Assembly: GCA_035528035.1 (NCBI GenBank)
Contig: DATKZI010000014.1
Coordinates: 248,001-312,000, forward strand
Length of the DNA: 64,000 nt
DNA from: JABLTI01 sp035528035
Lineage (GTDB): Archaea; Asgardarchaeota; Heimdallarchaeia; JABLTI01
Direction of reading: 5' to 3'
Part shown: positions 19,086-28,231 of the stretch, in pieces
Position numbering within the stretch: position 1 is the stretch's first letter
Layout: each line of letters starts with the position of its first letter
Notes under the pieces: model-generated
Databases searched by the model: none
What the model was told of the DNA's origin: nothing
Seen by the model: only the letters and a program-made list of their open reading frames with translations
Translations under genes and position numbers: made by a program

Positions 19086-20723
19086 TTATAGGAATTGTTT
19101 TATTTTTACTAATTGTAAAGCCATCTGTGTGCTTTCGCTTTCAGTAGGAATACCGCCTATAAGTATTAAAGCTAATAAGCTAACAATTGCCAGAATGGTT
19201 ATAACAGCCCCTTCCAGCAGATCGAATTTCCCGTCATCCATTATCATCATAATTTCTGCTGCTGACATAATGAAAATTCCACCCATTACAATTGTTATTT
19301 CTAATGCAATAGGAATACCAATGTTAATTATACCACTTAATACAAAAGGTACTCCAAATAGAATAAAGAAGGTTTGATTTATCGCTGAAACTTGATGAAC
19401 TAAACCTACTTCTTGAGATTCTCTATCTTTTTTGAAGATTCCTCTAAAAGTAACAACTAATTCTGGAGATGATGAAATTAATCCCACTACAACGGAGTAA
19501 ACTAAAATTGGTACTCCTTGGAAAGTTGTTATACCATCTTCTATAGAACGTGAAAGTATTTGACCTCCCCAAACAATTCCACCAGCACCAATGATAAAAA
19601 GTATAATTATTATATACCAAGGAAATCTTCGTAGCGTTGCTAAGGCAGTTTCTTTTTCAAAATTAAATTTAGATACATTTTTAATTTCCTTTCTTTTTCG
19701 TCTTTTTCTTTTTTTATCACTTGGATTATTCTCACATGCTTCTACGATTTTCTCTTTTTTAATATTATTAGTGCTTAAAAAAAGACGTGATTGAATAAAT
19801 TTTGTTGTACTGGGTTCTTCAATAATTATATCATCTTCATCTGGGAAAAATTCTGTAATTAAAGTTTGAGGTGTTGATGATCTTTTTCCAAAACGTTGTA
19901 TTAAAAAGAACAGAAATATAAAATAAACCAAAATTAGTGCTAATCCGATTATTATTTCAAATCCTCTATTAAAAGATGAGACATTAACAACTTCAGTTTT
20001 AATATCAATAAATTCAAAATAGAATCCATAAAGCATAATAACAAAAGAAAAGACCATCATTCCTAGAACTAAATTAGCTTCAAAAAGGTTTAATTCTTTT
20101 GGCAAAGTAAATGGTTCATCTTTTGAAATAATCATCATTGATAATCCTAGAAAGAATATATTGATTATTACTGTAGTTAAAATTAGAGTTATAGCTGTTG
20201 TAGCTAAATTATTTGCATGAATTATATCTTCTTCAAGCCCTGTTGAACCGATATGTTTTGCATCTACTAATAGGAAAATAACTATAACTAATTCTGCTAA
20301 TGCTGCACCAATTGCTTGCAATATCCCACTTAAATAAGGAGACCAGTTTAATTTATCTTGTATTCCTTTTACACCCAAAATGATTATCTCAGATGAACCA
20401 AATACTAATAGCACACCCCCACAAAAACCAATCACAATAAAAATGATTAGATTACTTGTTGTATGTGGTAAAAATCTATACAAAACATAAAATAGTATTG
20501 AGACAACTAATCCTAAAACTAAGGAAATAATTGTTGATAAATGAATATTAGTAAATATAGCCTCAAAAGCTTCTTCCGGTTCTACATCTTCAAGAATATC
20601 AGGACATTCGTCTTCTTCTGTTATTACAGCAGGCAAATCCCAATCTTCTAGTTCTGAATATTCATCTAAATCTTCTTTTTCTTCTCTAGGCGGGGGTTCA
20701 CTACCCTCGTCTTTATCTTTCAT
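19086..20723 (-). CDS. CaCA-superfamily cation exchanger-like membrane protein, copy 1
   Basis: A 545-residue protein with about ten to eleven helices in two halves. The halves are joined by a Lys/Arg-rich cytoplasmic loop (about 290-355). The two alpha repeats of Na+/Ca2+ exchangers are visible: AIGAALAELVIV in the first half and SSSPELVVTF in the second, each with its acidic residue. An acidic Asp/Glu-rich N terminus of about 50 residues precedes helix 1. Ion specificity cannot be assigned. It lies 135 bp after a paralogous gene on the same strand. Confidence 0.8.
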   Translation of the reverse strand: MKDKDEGSEPPPREEKEDLDEYSELEDWDLPAVITEEDECPDILEDVEPEEAFEAIFTNIHLSTIISLVLGLVVSILFYVLYRFLPHTTSNLIIFIVIGFCGGVLLVFGSSEIIILGVKGIQDKLNWSPYLSGILQAIGAALAELVIVIFLLVDAKHIGSTGLEEDIIHANNLATTAITLILTTVIINIFFLGLSMMIISKDEPFTLPKELNLFEANLVLGMMVFSFVIMLYGFYFEFIDIKTEVVNVSSFNRGFEIIIGLALILVYFIFLFFLIQRFGKRSSTPQTLITEFFPDEDDIIIEEPSTTKFIQSRLFLSTNNIKKEKIVEACENNPSDKKRKRRKRKEIKNVSKFNFEKETALATLRRFPWYIIIILFIIGAGGIVWGGQILSRSIEDGITTFQGVPILVYSVVVGLISSSPELVVTFRGIFKKDRESQEVGLVHQVSAINQTFFILFGVPFVLSGIINIGIPIALEITIVMGGIFIMSAAEIMMIMDDGKFDLLEGAVITILAIVSLLALILIGGIPTESESTQMALQLVKIKQFL

Positions 20724-20858
20724 TTGATTTAAGTACCTCTTTAGGGAACAGTGTAATGTTCAAGTCCAAGTATCTATGAGAAGCAAGGGAAGGGTTCTTT
20801 TTAAATTATTTGCTTTCGTACTAGAAATATGTGAAAAAAATTATCTAAGTTTTCTATA

Positions 20859-22331
20859 TTAATCTAATAAACCACCAATAACCGCTAAAGCTAATATACT
20901 AACAATAGATGCAACAAAGATTAATGCTCCTTCAAGGCGATCAAAATGATTATCATCAATTATTGTTAAATGCAGTGTTAGCGATAAGGCAAAAATCCCA
21001 GAAAAAACTAATGTTGTATCCAGGATTGCTGGAACATCGACATTAAGTATCGCTGCTAAAAGAAAAGGTAATCCAAATAATAGAAAGAATGTTTGATTAA
21101 CTGATGAAATTTGATGTACTAAACCTATCTGAATATTTTCTTTTGCAGGATCTCTAAGAGCTCTAAAAGTTATAGTCATTTCAGGTGCTGATGAAACAAA
21201 ACCAATAATTACACTATAGACAAGAATAGGTAATTGATAGGAGTCGATGGCAGTAACTATAGAATTAGATATCAATGTACCACCAAAGATAATTCCTGTT
21301 ATACCTATAATAAAAGCTAAAATAATTATATACCATGGAAACCTTCGCAAAGCTACAAATTGCTCTCCCTCGTTGTTGGCCGATTCTTTCTTGAATATCC
21401 TACGTATAAAGCTCTTTAATGACCTCTTTTTCTTCAGAACATTATCTTCTAATTTTATATCCTGGATATCATTTTCATCTTCCGGAAAATATTCTGAAAT
21501 GAATAATTGAGAACCAATTTTCTCCGTCCTTTTTTCTTTTGCATCACCAATAAGGAATATTATAAAAACAAGATAAAATACCAGTAGAGAGATACCCATT
21601 ATCCCTTCAAAAGCTCTATCAAATTGAACGATATCAAGAGAAGTCTGTGTAAAACCAAAAACTAAGAAAATAAAAGAAAAAATAGTCATAGCTAGGACTA
21701 AATTAGATTCAGTTTGAGAAAGTTCTTTGGGTAATTTGTATGGTTTTTTTCTAGCAACAATGAAAATAGTAACACCTAAAATTAACATGTTTATGAGAAC
21801 AGATGTTAAAACCAATGTTATGCTTATTGAAGTTAAATTATGCGCTAGCTTAATATTTTCTGATGTTCCTGTTTCTGCTAATCTTTTTGCTTTAACCAGA
21901 AGAATCGAAACAACGACTACATCACTAGAATCAGCACCTATTGCAGCAATAATACCCATGAAATATTCCGACCAGTTTAATTTCTTCCCAATACCTTTTA
22001 CTCCAAAGATTATTAGCTCAGAGCAACCAAAAACAAATGATAATCCTCCTATAAAACCAATTACTATTTTTGCAATTAGAAATCCATTTAGAAAAGACAT
22101 GTAAGATAGAATTAATAGAATTATACCAATTATTACTGCCGGTATAGATAAAGGATTAATTTTCTCAAAAAGCTCACCTAAAACTTCATCTGGTTCTAGT
22201 TTATCTAAATCAATTTCCTTGAATGATAATATATTATCAATTTTAGATTTCGTTTCAATTGATGGTTTTTTTAGATTCTTTTCTTGCGATAATAGACTAT
22301 CAGATTTATTTTTAGGATCATTATCAACCAA
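20859..22331 (-). CDS. CaCA-superfamily cation exchanger-like membrane protein, copy 2
   Basis: Paralogue of the downstream gene with the same two-halved layout in 490 residues. The first alpha repeat reads AIGADSSDVVVV, so Asp replaces the Glu of copy 1, and the second reads SSAPEMTITF. Both copies share LARRFPWYII-like entry into the second half and the GLVHQ/NQTFF stretch near the end. The acid swap in repeat 1 hints at a different ion or stoichiometry. The cytoplasmic loop is shorter than in copy 1. Confidence 0.8.
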   Translation of the reverse strand: MVDNDPKNKSDSLLSQEKNLKKPSIETKSKIDNILSFKEIDLDKLEPDEVLGELFEKINPLSIPAVIIGIILLILSYMSFLNGFLIAKIVIGFIGGLSFVFGCSELIIFGVKGIGKKLNWSEYFMGIIAAIGADSSDVVVVSILLVKAKRLAETGTSENIKLAHNLTSISITLVLTSVLINMLILGVTIFIVARKKPYKLPKELSQTESNLVLAMTIFSFIFLVFGFTQTSLDIVQFDRAFEGIMGISLLVFYLVFIIFLIGDAKEKRTEKIGSQLFISEYFPEDENDIQDIKLEDNVLKKKRSLKSFIRRIFKKESANNEGEQFVALRRFPWYIIILAFIIGITGIIFGGTLISNSIVTAIDSYQLPILVYSVIIGFVSSAPEMTITFRALRDPAKENIQIGLVHQISSVNQTFFLLFGLPFLLAAILNVDVPAILDTTLVFSGIFALSLTLHLTIIDDNHFDRLEGALIFVASIVSILALAVIGGLLD

Positions 22332-22502
22332 TTTCTTAGCTACCCCATAACAAGCAAATGTAGCGATATTATAACTATATTTATCCCTAATTCAAAAAGG
22401 TATACCTACAAAATTAAAAATAAATCCAATAAATTATTTAAGAAAATTAAGTAATAAACAAATAAATACAAAAAACAGATATTGTTTAATGATAAATTTT
22501 AG

Positions 22503-23276
22503 ATGATTGAAATGTCAGAAATAGACCTCAGTAAATATGTACCATATACTTTGAAAATTGATCAAGAAACTAGTAAAATTAGTGAAGCTTCTGGATTAAA
22601 TATTACTTATTCAACAAGAACCCTCTTCGATATAAAAGATGTTATTTACGATTTAGATTGGCTAAATGCTCAGAGAGAAAATATCGACCTTTATTACATG
22701 TATCGAGATTTAACTCGAGAACAAGATAAAACCCTCTTTAAGAAATATAAAATCAGATTCGACATTACAATTATTCCACCAAATAAACTAGGAAAGGAAT
22801 ATGTCAAAACAGCTGGACATTTCCATCCAATTATTAAAAATGACATAGGCTATCCTGAAATTTATGAAGTAATGCATGGGAAAGCACTCTATCTTTTACA
22901 GAAAGAAACAAAGAAGAAAAAAGATCAAATTGAGATAATAATTATCCCTGCAAAAGCTGGTGATCAAGTTCTTATCCCCCCAAGTTTTGGACACGTAACA
23001 GTTAATCCTACAACAACTGATATTCTAGTTATGAATAATTTAGTAAGTTCAGAATTCAATTCAAAATATGATTTTATTAAGAAGAAAAATGGTGCTGTTT
23101 ATCTTTATCATACTAATGAAACTTGGATACGAAATCCAACTTATAAACAGAAAATTCTTGTGAAAGAAAAATCCCCGTTAAAACTTTCAGAAAAACCATT
23201 TTATCACTCATTCCTTGAAAATCCAGAACAATGGATATTTCTAAATGAACCGTGGAAAAGAAATACTTGGTTATAG
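22503..23276 (+). CDS. pgiA: cupin-type phosphoglucose isomerase
   Basis: Interconverts glucose-6-phosphate and fructose-6-phosphate. The cupin core carries H106 and H108 (TAGHFHP), E119 (PEIYEV) and H164 (SFGHVTVNP), matching the metal ligands of the archaeal PGI family. The 257-residue length exceeds the roughly 190 of Pyrococcus PgiA because of N- and C-terminal extensions. An in-frame Met lies at residue 4 (22512). It starts a three-gene run with spacers of 22 and 21 bp, followed by a DppD-like ATPase and a PHP protein. Confidence 0.88.
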   Translation: MIEMSEIDLSKYVPYTLKIDQETSKISEASGLNITYSTRTLFDIKDVIYDLDWLNAQRENIDLYYMYRDLTREQDKTLFKKYKIRFDITIIPPNKLGKEYVKTAGHFHPIIKNDIGYPEIYEVMHGKALYLLQKETKKKKDQIEIIIIPAKAGDQVLIPPSFGHVTVNPTTTDILVMNNLVSSEFNSKYDFIKKKNGAVYLYHTNETWIRNPTYKQKILVKEKSPLKLSEKPFYHSFLENPEQWIFLNEPWKRNTWL

Positions 23277-23298
23277 ATAATAAATAGGTTGTAGTAAT

Positions 23299-24315
23299 AT
23301 GAATCAACAATCAGATGATAAAGAGGTTCTTTTAGAAGTAAAAAATCTCAAAACATATTTTACAGATATAGATAATAATACTTGGAAAATATTAGATGGT
23401 ATTGATTTGAAAGTATACAAAGGTTCTACATTAGGTATTCTTGGTCCAACTGGTGTAGGAAAATCTGTTCTCGCTCGATCCATTTTAAGATTAATCGATT
23501 ATCCGGGAAAAATTGAAGCAGGTCAAGTCATCTACAAAGGAAAAGATCTTTTAATTGCTCCAGAAGAAATCTTTAATGAAATACGTGGTAGAGAAATTTC
23601 ACTAATAGTACAGAATTCTCCAGGAGGGATGGATCCAACTAGAGATATCACTTTTGCAACTAGTGAGCCGTATCGTGCACATAGTGAAGATGAGCATGTT
23701 CGTTCTGAGATTAAAGAACTAGTAATTTCCCAATTAGGACAAGTAGCAATACCAGACCCAATCAAAGCATCTGATAAGTATGCTCATCAATTAAGTGGGG
23801 GAGAAAATCAAAGAGTGAAAATTGCTTCAGCACTAATTAACAATCCATCTTTATTGATTGCTGATGAACCTGTTTCTAATTTAGACGCTACTGTAGCTGG
23901 TCAAATACTTGATCTACTATATGAAATGAAAGTCAAATTTAAACTCTCCATGATTTTAATAGCTCATAATCTAGGAGTTCTAGCTGAAATGTCTGATTAT
24001 ATAGCAATAATGTACGCAGGTAAAATTGTTGAAATAGGTAATGTTGAAAGTATTTTTTACAACTGCAGACATCCCTTCACTCAAGGATTATTTTACGCAA
24101 CTCCGAGTATGGCGCCTCGAGGTAAGTTAAAGCCAATACCTGGTGAGATGCCTGATCCACGAAATTTTCCACAAGGATGTCATTTTCATCCAAGATGTGA
24201 ATATTGTATTGAGAGATGTTTAACAGATTCTCCAAAATTAATGGAATATGATGGTGATCATTCAGTAGCGTGTTGGCGAAAAGATGAAATCCCTAATTAT
24301 GTTAAACAAGAATAG
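23299..24315 (+). CDS. oligopeptide/dipeptide ABC transporter ATPase (DppD/OppD type)
   Basis: The 338-residue ATPase has Walker A GPTGVGKS, signature LSGGENQR, and Walker B LLIADEPVSNLD. The C-terminal oligopeptide-transporter domain carries HPFTQGL and a Cys cluster, CHFHPRCEYC then C. All motifs look functional. No permease or substrate-binding protein is encoded anywhere in the window, so it must work with subunits encoded elsewhere. It sits between phosphoglucose isomerase and a PHP phosphoesterase. Confidence 0.88.
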   Translation: MNQQSDDKEVLLEVKNLKTYFTDIDNNTWKILDGIDLKVYKGSTLGILGPTGVGKSVLARSILRLIDYPGKIEAGQVIYKGKDLLIAPEEIFNEIRGREISLIVQNSPGGMDPTRDITFATSEPYRAHSEDEHVRSEIKELVISQLGQVAIPDPIKASDKYAHQLSGGENQRVKIASALINNPSLLIADEPVSNLDATVAGQILDLLYEMKVKFKLSMILIAHNLGVLAEMSDYIAIMYAGKIVEIGNVESIFYNCRHPFTQGLFYATPSMAPRGKLKPIPGEMPDPRNFPQGCHFHPRCEYCIERCLTDSPKLMEYDGDHSVACWRKDEIPNYVKQE

Positions 24316-24336
24316 AGAATCAAACAGGCAGATAAA

Positions 24337-25050
24337 ATGAAGATATTTAAAGATGCTATTAATGAGTTATTATCACGTGATTGGATTGGTAGGTGTGACT
24401 TTCACACTCATTCATTTTTATCAGATGGAGTACTTTTACCTATAGAGCAATTTAGACGAGCTTGTGTTCTATGTCATGATGCCTATGCAATAACAGATCA
24501 TGTTGGAGCAGGAAATTTCGATGTAATTGAAAAAGTGAAACAAGATTGTCTTTTGGCAATAAAACAATGGGGTATAGTAGCTCTTCCAGGAGTAGAATTA
24601 ACCCATGTTCCAGCAATGGAAATTCCTCGATTAGCACAGGAAGCAAGGGAGAAAGGAGCACTCATTGTAGTCGTTCATGGAGAAACTATCAATGAGCCAG
24701 TTGAGCCTGGAACAAATTTGAGTGCAGTGAAAAGCAAGGAGGTAGACATTTTAGCGCATCCCGGTATGTTAACAAAACAAGAAGCGAATCTTTGCAGGAA
24801 AAATAATATCTTTGTAGAATTGACATCTAATAAAAGTCATATAGCTACAAATGGCCATGTAGTAGCTATAGGCAGGGAAGCAAAAGTAAAATTTATTCAG
24901 AATACAGATACTCACAAACCAGATGATATGTTAACTTATAATCAATCTAAACAAATATTATTAGGAGCAGGATTATCAACGGAAGAAATTGAAAAGGTTC
25001 TTCAAAATAATGTAAGAGATTTCTTAACTAAGATTTCTAATAGATTATGA
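24337..25050 (+). CDS. PHP-domain phosphoesterase
   Basis: A 237-residue PHP-fold metalloprotein. H23 and H25 (DFHTHS), the AITDHVG motif, E near 87 in LPGVELTH, HGE, LAHPGM and NTDTH supply the usual set of metal ligands. Relatives include histidinol phosphatase HisK and PHP nucleases; the small single-domain form argues for a phosphatase or phosphodiesterase. It is the third gene of the pgiA run and ends 25 bp before a strong hairpin. Confidence 0.85.
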   Translation: MKIFKDAINELLSRDWIGRCDFHTHSFLSDGVLLPIEQFRRACVLCHDAYAITDHVGAGNFDVIEKVKQDCLLAIKQWGIVALPGVELTHVPAMEIPRLAQEAREKGALIVVVHGETINEPVEPGTNLSAVKSKEVDILAHPGMLTKQEANLCRKNNIFVELTSNKSHIATNGHVVAIGREAKVKFIQNTDTHKPDDMLTYNQSKQILLGAGLSTEEIEKVLQNNVRDFLTKISNRL

Positions 25051-25075
25051 AAATTATTTATTTAAGAGGGATGAG

Positions 25076-25098
25076 AGACAGGGGAAAACCCCCTGTCT
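25076..25098 (+). terminator. GC-rich hairpin after the PHP gene
   Basis: A perfect 9-bp stem (AGACAGGGG with CCCCTGTCT) with a 5-nt AAAAC loop lies 25 bp after the PHP stop. It is unusually GC-rich for this window. It may end the pgiA run or be the first helix of a structured RNA. Confidence 0.55.
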
Positions 25099-25105
25099 GT
25101 TTAAC

Positions 25106-25280
25106 GAGTGGGTGCCTTTGAAAATAAGTTGTATTTGGAGGATGATTATGTCGAGGTGCTCACTCTTTTTGGGAAGTTTTTATGAGATTTGGACTAATAC
25201 TGGAGGGATTTAAATGACATTCCTGAAAGAGGAATGCCATGCAATTTTAAAGTATTCCCTATTACTAGGGCATCTTTACA
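25106..25280 (+). ncRNA. candidate structured RNA
   Basis: This gene-poor stretch (25051-25428) holds several helices. GAGTGGGTGCC at 25106-25116 pairs over 11 bp (three G-U type pairs) with GGTGCTCACTC at 25155-25165. CATTCC/GGAATG at 25218-25236 forms a 6-bp stem. CCCTA/TAGGG at 25257-25270 forms a 5-bp stem with a TTAC loop. Local G+C is higher than in other spacers. It does not show the RNase P, SRP or box C/D signatures I looked for. It could be a new small RNA, a leader, or remains of a gene. Confidence 0.35.
25148..25213 (+). CDS. possible 21-residue leader peptide
   Basis: An ATG preceded at 6 nt by GGAGG (25137-25141) opens a 21-codon frame ending TAA. The SD and spacing are ideal, yet the frame lies inside the paired region 25106-25165, so a leader-peptide role or chance are both possible. 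An overlapping 25-codon GTG frame (25108-25185) also exists. No homologue is recognised. Confidence 0.2.
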   Translation: MSRCSLFLGSFYEIWTNTGGI

Positions 25281-25428
25281 AGTAGAATATCCCTATCAAT
25301 ATTAAAAGGCGTTGTGGAAAATTCCTTCCTAGCTTCTAGTAAAATTAACCGCGTATATATTCTGATTAAAATTGCTATTTGTAATTAAAAAAGGAGGATA
25401 GTTGAAGTTAATAGTAACTTCAAACTAA

Positions 25429-26346
25429 TTATTCATCTTTTTTTGGAACTTCATCATATATAGCTGCTTCTGGGGATTGCTTCACATCTGGTTTCGTTCC
25501 TGCAAGTGTGAGGTTCCAAAGGAGAATCAAAAGTACCATCAAGATAAATCCTAATCCAAAAATAAGACTCAAGTTGAAGTGGTTTCCTGTTTTCTCCCAA
25601 AATGCTTCAACCGTGATTTGTCGTGCCAGACTATTCCAAATAATGAAGTAATAGAGAGCGGGTATTACGAGTGAAAAACCACTTACTGAATATTTTAATT
25701 TTTGAATCCATTTAAAGGCTGCGAAATGCATTCCAACAATAACTATTATTGCGACAATAAGAAGTATTATGTCTACTCCAAATGAAAAGAATGCTTGAGC
25801 TCCACCATATTGAGGCATGATTTCAACTACTTCTGTACCATTCATTAATGTTATTGTCTGATTGTAGGTATGCCCTGAATATAGCGGTATATCATGTAAT
25901 GCTGGCCAAACAGCTGTATAATGTACTGCGGAACTGCCTACTGAAAGTAAAAGAGCTGAACCTAATAGAAGTAATAATCGTAAAAAGCTCATTCTTTGAC
26001 GATCGGTTTTAAGAATAGATCCTACTAGAATTTCTGCTAAGAATACTATTGTTATTTCAATTGGGATATTGAATACCATTAATGTGAAAAAGGTTGTAGC
26101 ATTTGGTAATGTAGTATCATTTCCTAATGGTGGATCGATTATACGGTCAATATTTACTTCTGGAGTAGCTTCTTCAGGTGGAGGGACACTATTACTACTT
26201 GGAGTAAATATATCAACTCCCTTATAAGCAACAACGTAAAAGCTTCCAATATTATATGCAAGTAACACAGCTGAAACTATTAATATAAATGCGTTTTTCT
26301 TAAGTCTCTTCAGATCCAACTTAACTATCCATCCTTTATTACTCAA
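25429..26346 (-). CDS. multi-pass membrane protein of unknown function
   Basis: Not recognised. The 305-residue protein has about six helices. The first, near 15-38, follows a Lys-rich cytoplasmic start (LDLKRLKKN). An extracytoplasmic loop rich in Pro and Glu (PPPEEATPE) lies near 50-75, and a second loop with a possible glycosylation motif (YNQT) near 160. The C-terminal tail is short and acidic. It stands alone, with a gene-poor stretch on one side and a Nudix gene on the other. Confidence 0.7.
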   Translation of the reverse strand: MSNKGWIVKLDLKRLKKNAFILIVSAVLLAYNIGSFYVVAYKGVDIFTPSSNSVPPPEEATPEVNIDRIIDPPLGNDTTLPNATTFFTLMVFNIPIEITIVFLAEILVGSILKTDRQRMSFLRLLLLLGSALLLSVGSSAVHYTAVWPALHDIPLYSGHTYNQTITLMNGTEVVEIMPQYGGAQAFFSFGVDIILLIVAIIVIVGMHFAAFKWIQKLKYSVSGFSLVIPALYYFIIWNSLARQITVEAFWEKTGNHFNLSLIFGLGFILMVLLILLWNLTLAGTKPDVKQSPEAAIYDEVPKKDE

Positions 26347-26450
26347 ATCATTTAAGTAGCTTTATTATATAGAGTTTACGATAACCTTACTCTATAAAAT
26401 TATTTCTAAGAATATAGAATATTTTTGCTTTAAGATTCTTCTGAAAACTA

Positions 26451-27011
26451 TTAGATAATAACTAAAAATTGCTTTATTATTTTAGCGGTAGCACCCCAGA
26501 TAACCCAATTTTTATAAAAGAAATACCAAATATATTTATCTTCTAAATCAGCTAGTTGGACTTCTTTTTTAGACCAATTTTCACTTCTTATTAATTCATC
26601 TAAGGGTACTTCAATTATTTCTTGAACTTCATTTTGATTAACTGTTAAGGAGAATGGAAAGTGAATTTTACAAACAAAAGGTGATAAAAGAACATTCGAC
26701 CCATAAGTTTTGATCTGATCTAGTTCACCAAGTAATTCTATATGTGATGAATCTAATCCAATTTCTTCCTTTGTTTCTCTAAGAGCAGTAGAAATAAGTG
26801 TGGAATCGGATTTATCTTTCTTTCCGCCTGGAAAAGAAATTTGTCCTTTATGAGATGATAATTCTTCAGTACGTTTAGTAAAGAGCATATAGATTTTATT
26901 GTTCTTCTCAAAAAGTGGTACAATTACAGCTCCACGAATTGAACCATCATCAGGTAATTTAGTGGGAGTATAGTTATCTAATGCTGATTTAATCAAAGAA
27001 AAACTTGACAT
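26451..27011 (-). CDS. Nudix hydrolase, CoA pyrophosphatase-like
   Basis: A 186-residue Nudix protein. The box reads FPGGKKDKSDS...ALRETKEEIGL at about 71-94, with the D-for-E spacing seen in the NudL/CoAse group. An N-terminal RGAVIVPLF strand and LLSPFVCKI also fit that group. CoA diphosphatases split CoA into phosphopantetheine and 3',5'-ADP; other dinucleotide substrates cannot be excluded. It is a single gene with its own upstream spacer. Confidence 0.82.
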   Translation of the reverse strand: MSSFSLIKSALDNYTPTKLPDDGSIRGAVIVPLFEKNNKIYMLFTKRTEELSSHKGQISFPGGKKDKSDSTLISTALRETKEEIGLDSSHIELLGELDQIKTYGSNVLLSPFVCKIHFPFSLTVNQNEVQEIIEVPLDELIRSENWSKKEVQLADLEDKYIWYFFYKNWVIWGATAKIIKQFLVII

Positions 27012-27160
27012 TACAAATCCTGCAATTTTTTTTATTTAATTATATAGATTAAAGTAATGTTCTTTTAAAAATCTTTCAAGAATTAAGAAAAAGAATTGCC
27101 TCTACTAATTAATTAATAAATATTGAAGTAGAAATACTCATAAATTTGAGGTAGATTTAC

Positions 27161-28165
27161 TTGACAGATAATGCTTCTAAAAATTCTAAAGTAACTAATC
27201 TCTTCAGAAAAGGCTTAAAAGCATCAATGAACGGAGAGTTAGATGAAGCATTAAAATTATTTTTAGAAGCAGTTGAGGAAGATCCCACCCAAGCAAATAT
27301 TTGGTATAATCTTGCAAAAGTTTATACAAATTTGGAAAACTATGAAAGAGCTGTTTTCTGTTATGAAGAATTGATCAAGTTAGAAGTGAATCAATACAAT
27401 TATTATAATCTTGGGTGTGTGTTCTTTTCTTGGGATAAGGACCTTGATGCAATAAAATCTTTTAAGAAAGCTGTAGAATTAGATCCCACTTATACTAAAG
27501 CAATAGATGCAATTGGAAGCACATATGGCAATATGGGTGAATTTGAAAAAGCAATTGAATATTACAAACTAGCTTGCAAAATTGAAGAAGAAAATGATCA
27601 ATTTTTAGGACATCTTGGATGGGCTTTAGGTTGCAATGGTGATTATGAATTAGCTATAATGTATCTCAAGAAAGCAATTTCATTGAATCCCAATAAACCA
27701 GAATTATTTTACAATATGGGATTTTCCTATTATAATATAGAGGAATATAGAAAGGCAATAATTGAATATGAAAAGGCAATTGAGTTAGGATATAGACATG
27801 CAGATATTTATGTAAATATCGCATTAGCTTATGAGGAATTGAAAGAAAAAGAAAAAGTAAATGAATTCTTAGAAGCAGCGGTTAAAGAAAATCCGGATAA
27901 CAGTGACAATCTATTCTTATATGGAGCAAGCTTATATGAGATGGGTGATTATGAACAAGCAGAACTCATTTATAGAAAAATAATTGATTTACAACCAGAT
28001 AATGTTGATGCTTGGAGAGAGTTAGGGATTTGTTTGGATAACAAACAAGAATTAGAAGAAGCAAAAAGATGTTTTGAAAAAGTTAATCAAATACAAAAAT
28101 CAGAAATTTTAAAAGAAAATTCAATAAGAAAACCTAAAATTTTTGAATTATTAGAAGAGAACTAG
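27161..28165 (+). CDS. TPR-repeat protein
   Basis: The 334-residue protein is made of about eight to nine tetratricopeptide repeats, recognised by recurring W/Y-x-x-L/I-G...Y/F..A...Y..A patterns and PD/PN turns every 34 residues. It has no signal peptide or membrane helix. The start is TTG 27161 with GAGGT at 27148-27152. Such all-TPR proteins are scaffolds; the partner is unknown. The gene is convergent with the large surface protein. Confidence 0.88.
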   Translation: MTDNASKNSKVTNLFRKGLKASMNGELDEALKLFLEAVEEDPTQANIWYNLAKVYTNLENYERAVFCYEELIKLEVNQYNYYNLGCVFFSWDKDLDAIKSFKKAVELDPTYTKAIDAIGSTYGNMGEFEKAIEYYKLACKIEEENDQFLGHLGWALGCNGDYELAIMYLKKAISLNPNKPELFYNMGFSYYNIEEYRKAIIEYEKAIELGYRHADIYVNIALAYEELKEKEKVNEFLEAAVKENPDNSDNLFLYGASLYEMGDYEQAELIYRKIIDLQPDNVDAWRELGICLDNKQELEEAKRCFEKVNQIQKSEILKENSIRKPKIFELLEEN

Positions 28166-28204
28166 GTAAAATAAAGATTTCAAAAAAAAGAAAGAAAAGA
28201 AGAA

Positions 28205-28223
28205 ATCTCACAAAAAGTGAGAT
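28205..28223. terminator. hairpin between convergent genes
   Basis: A perfect 7-bp stem (ATCTCAC with GTGAGAT) has an A5 loop. The A-rich left flank gives a T-tract for the minus-strand gene, and T-rich sequence lies to the right, so it may end transcription in both directions. Confidence 0.55.
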
Positions 28224-28231
28224 ATTCTGAG

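Noticed and set aside
18988..19377. Plus-strand frame following amidohydrolase copy 2
   Set aside because: Antisense to the end of a recognised exchanger gene and overlaps the terminator hairpin.
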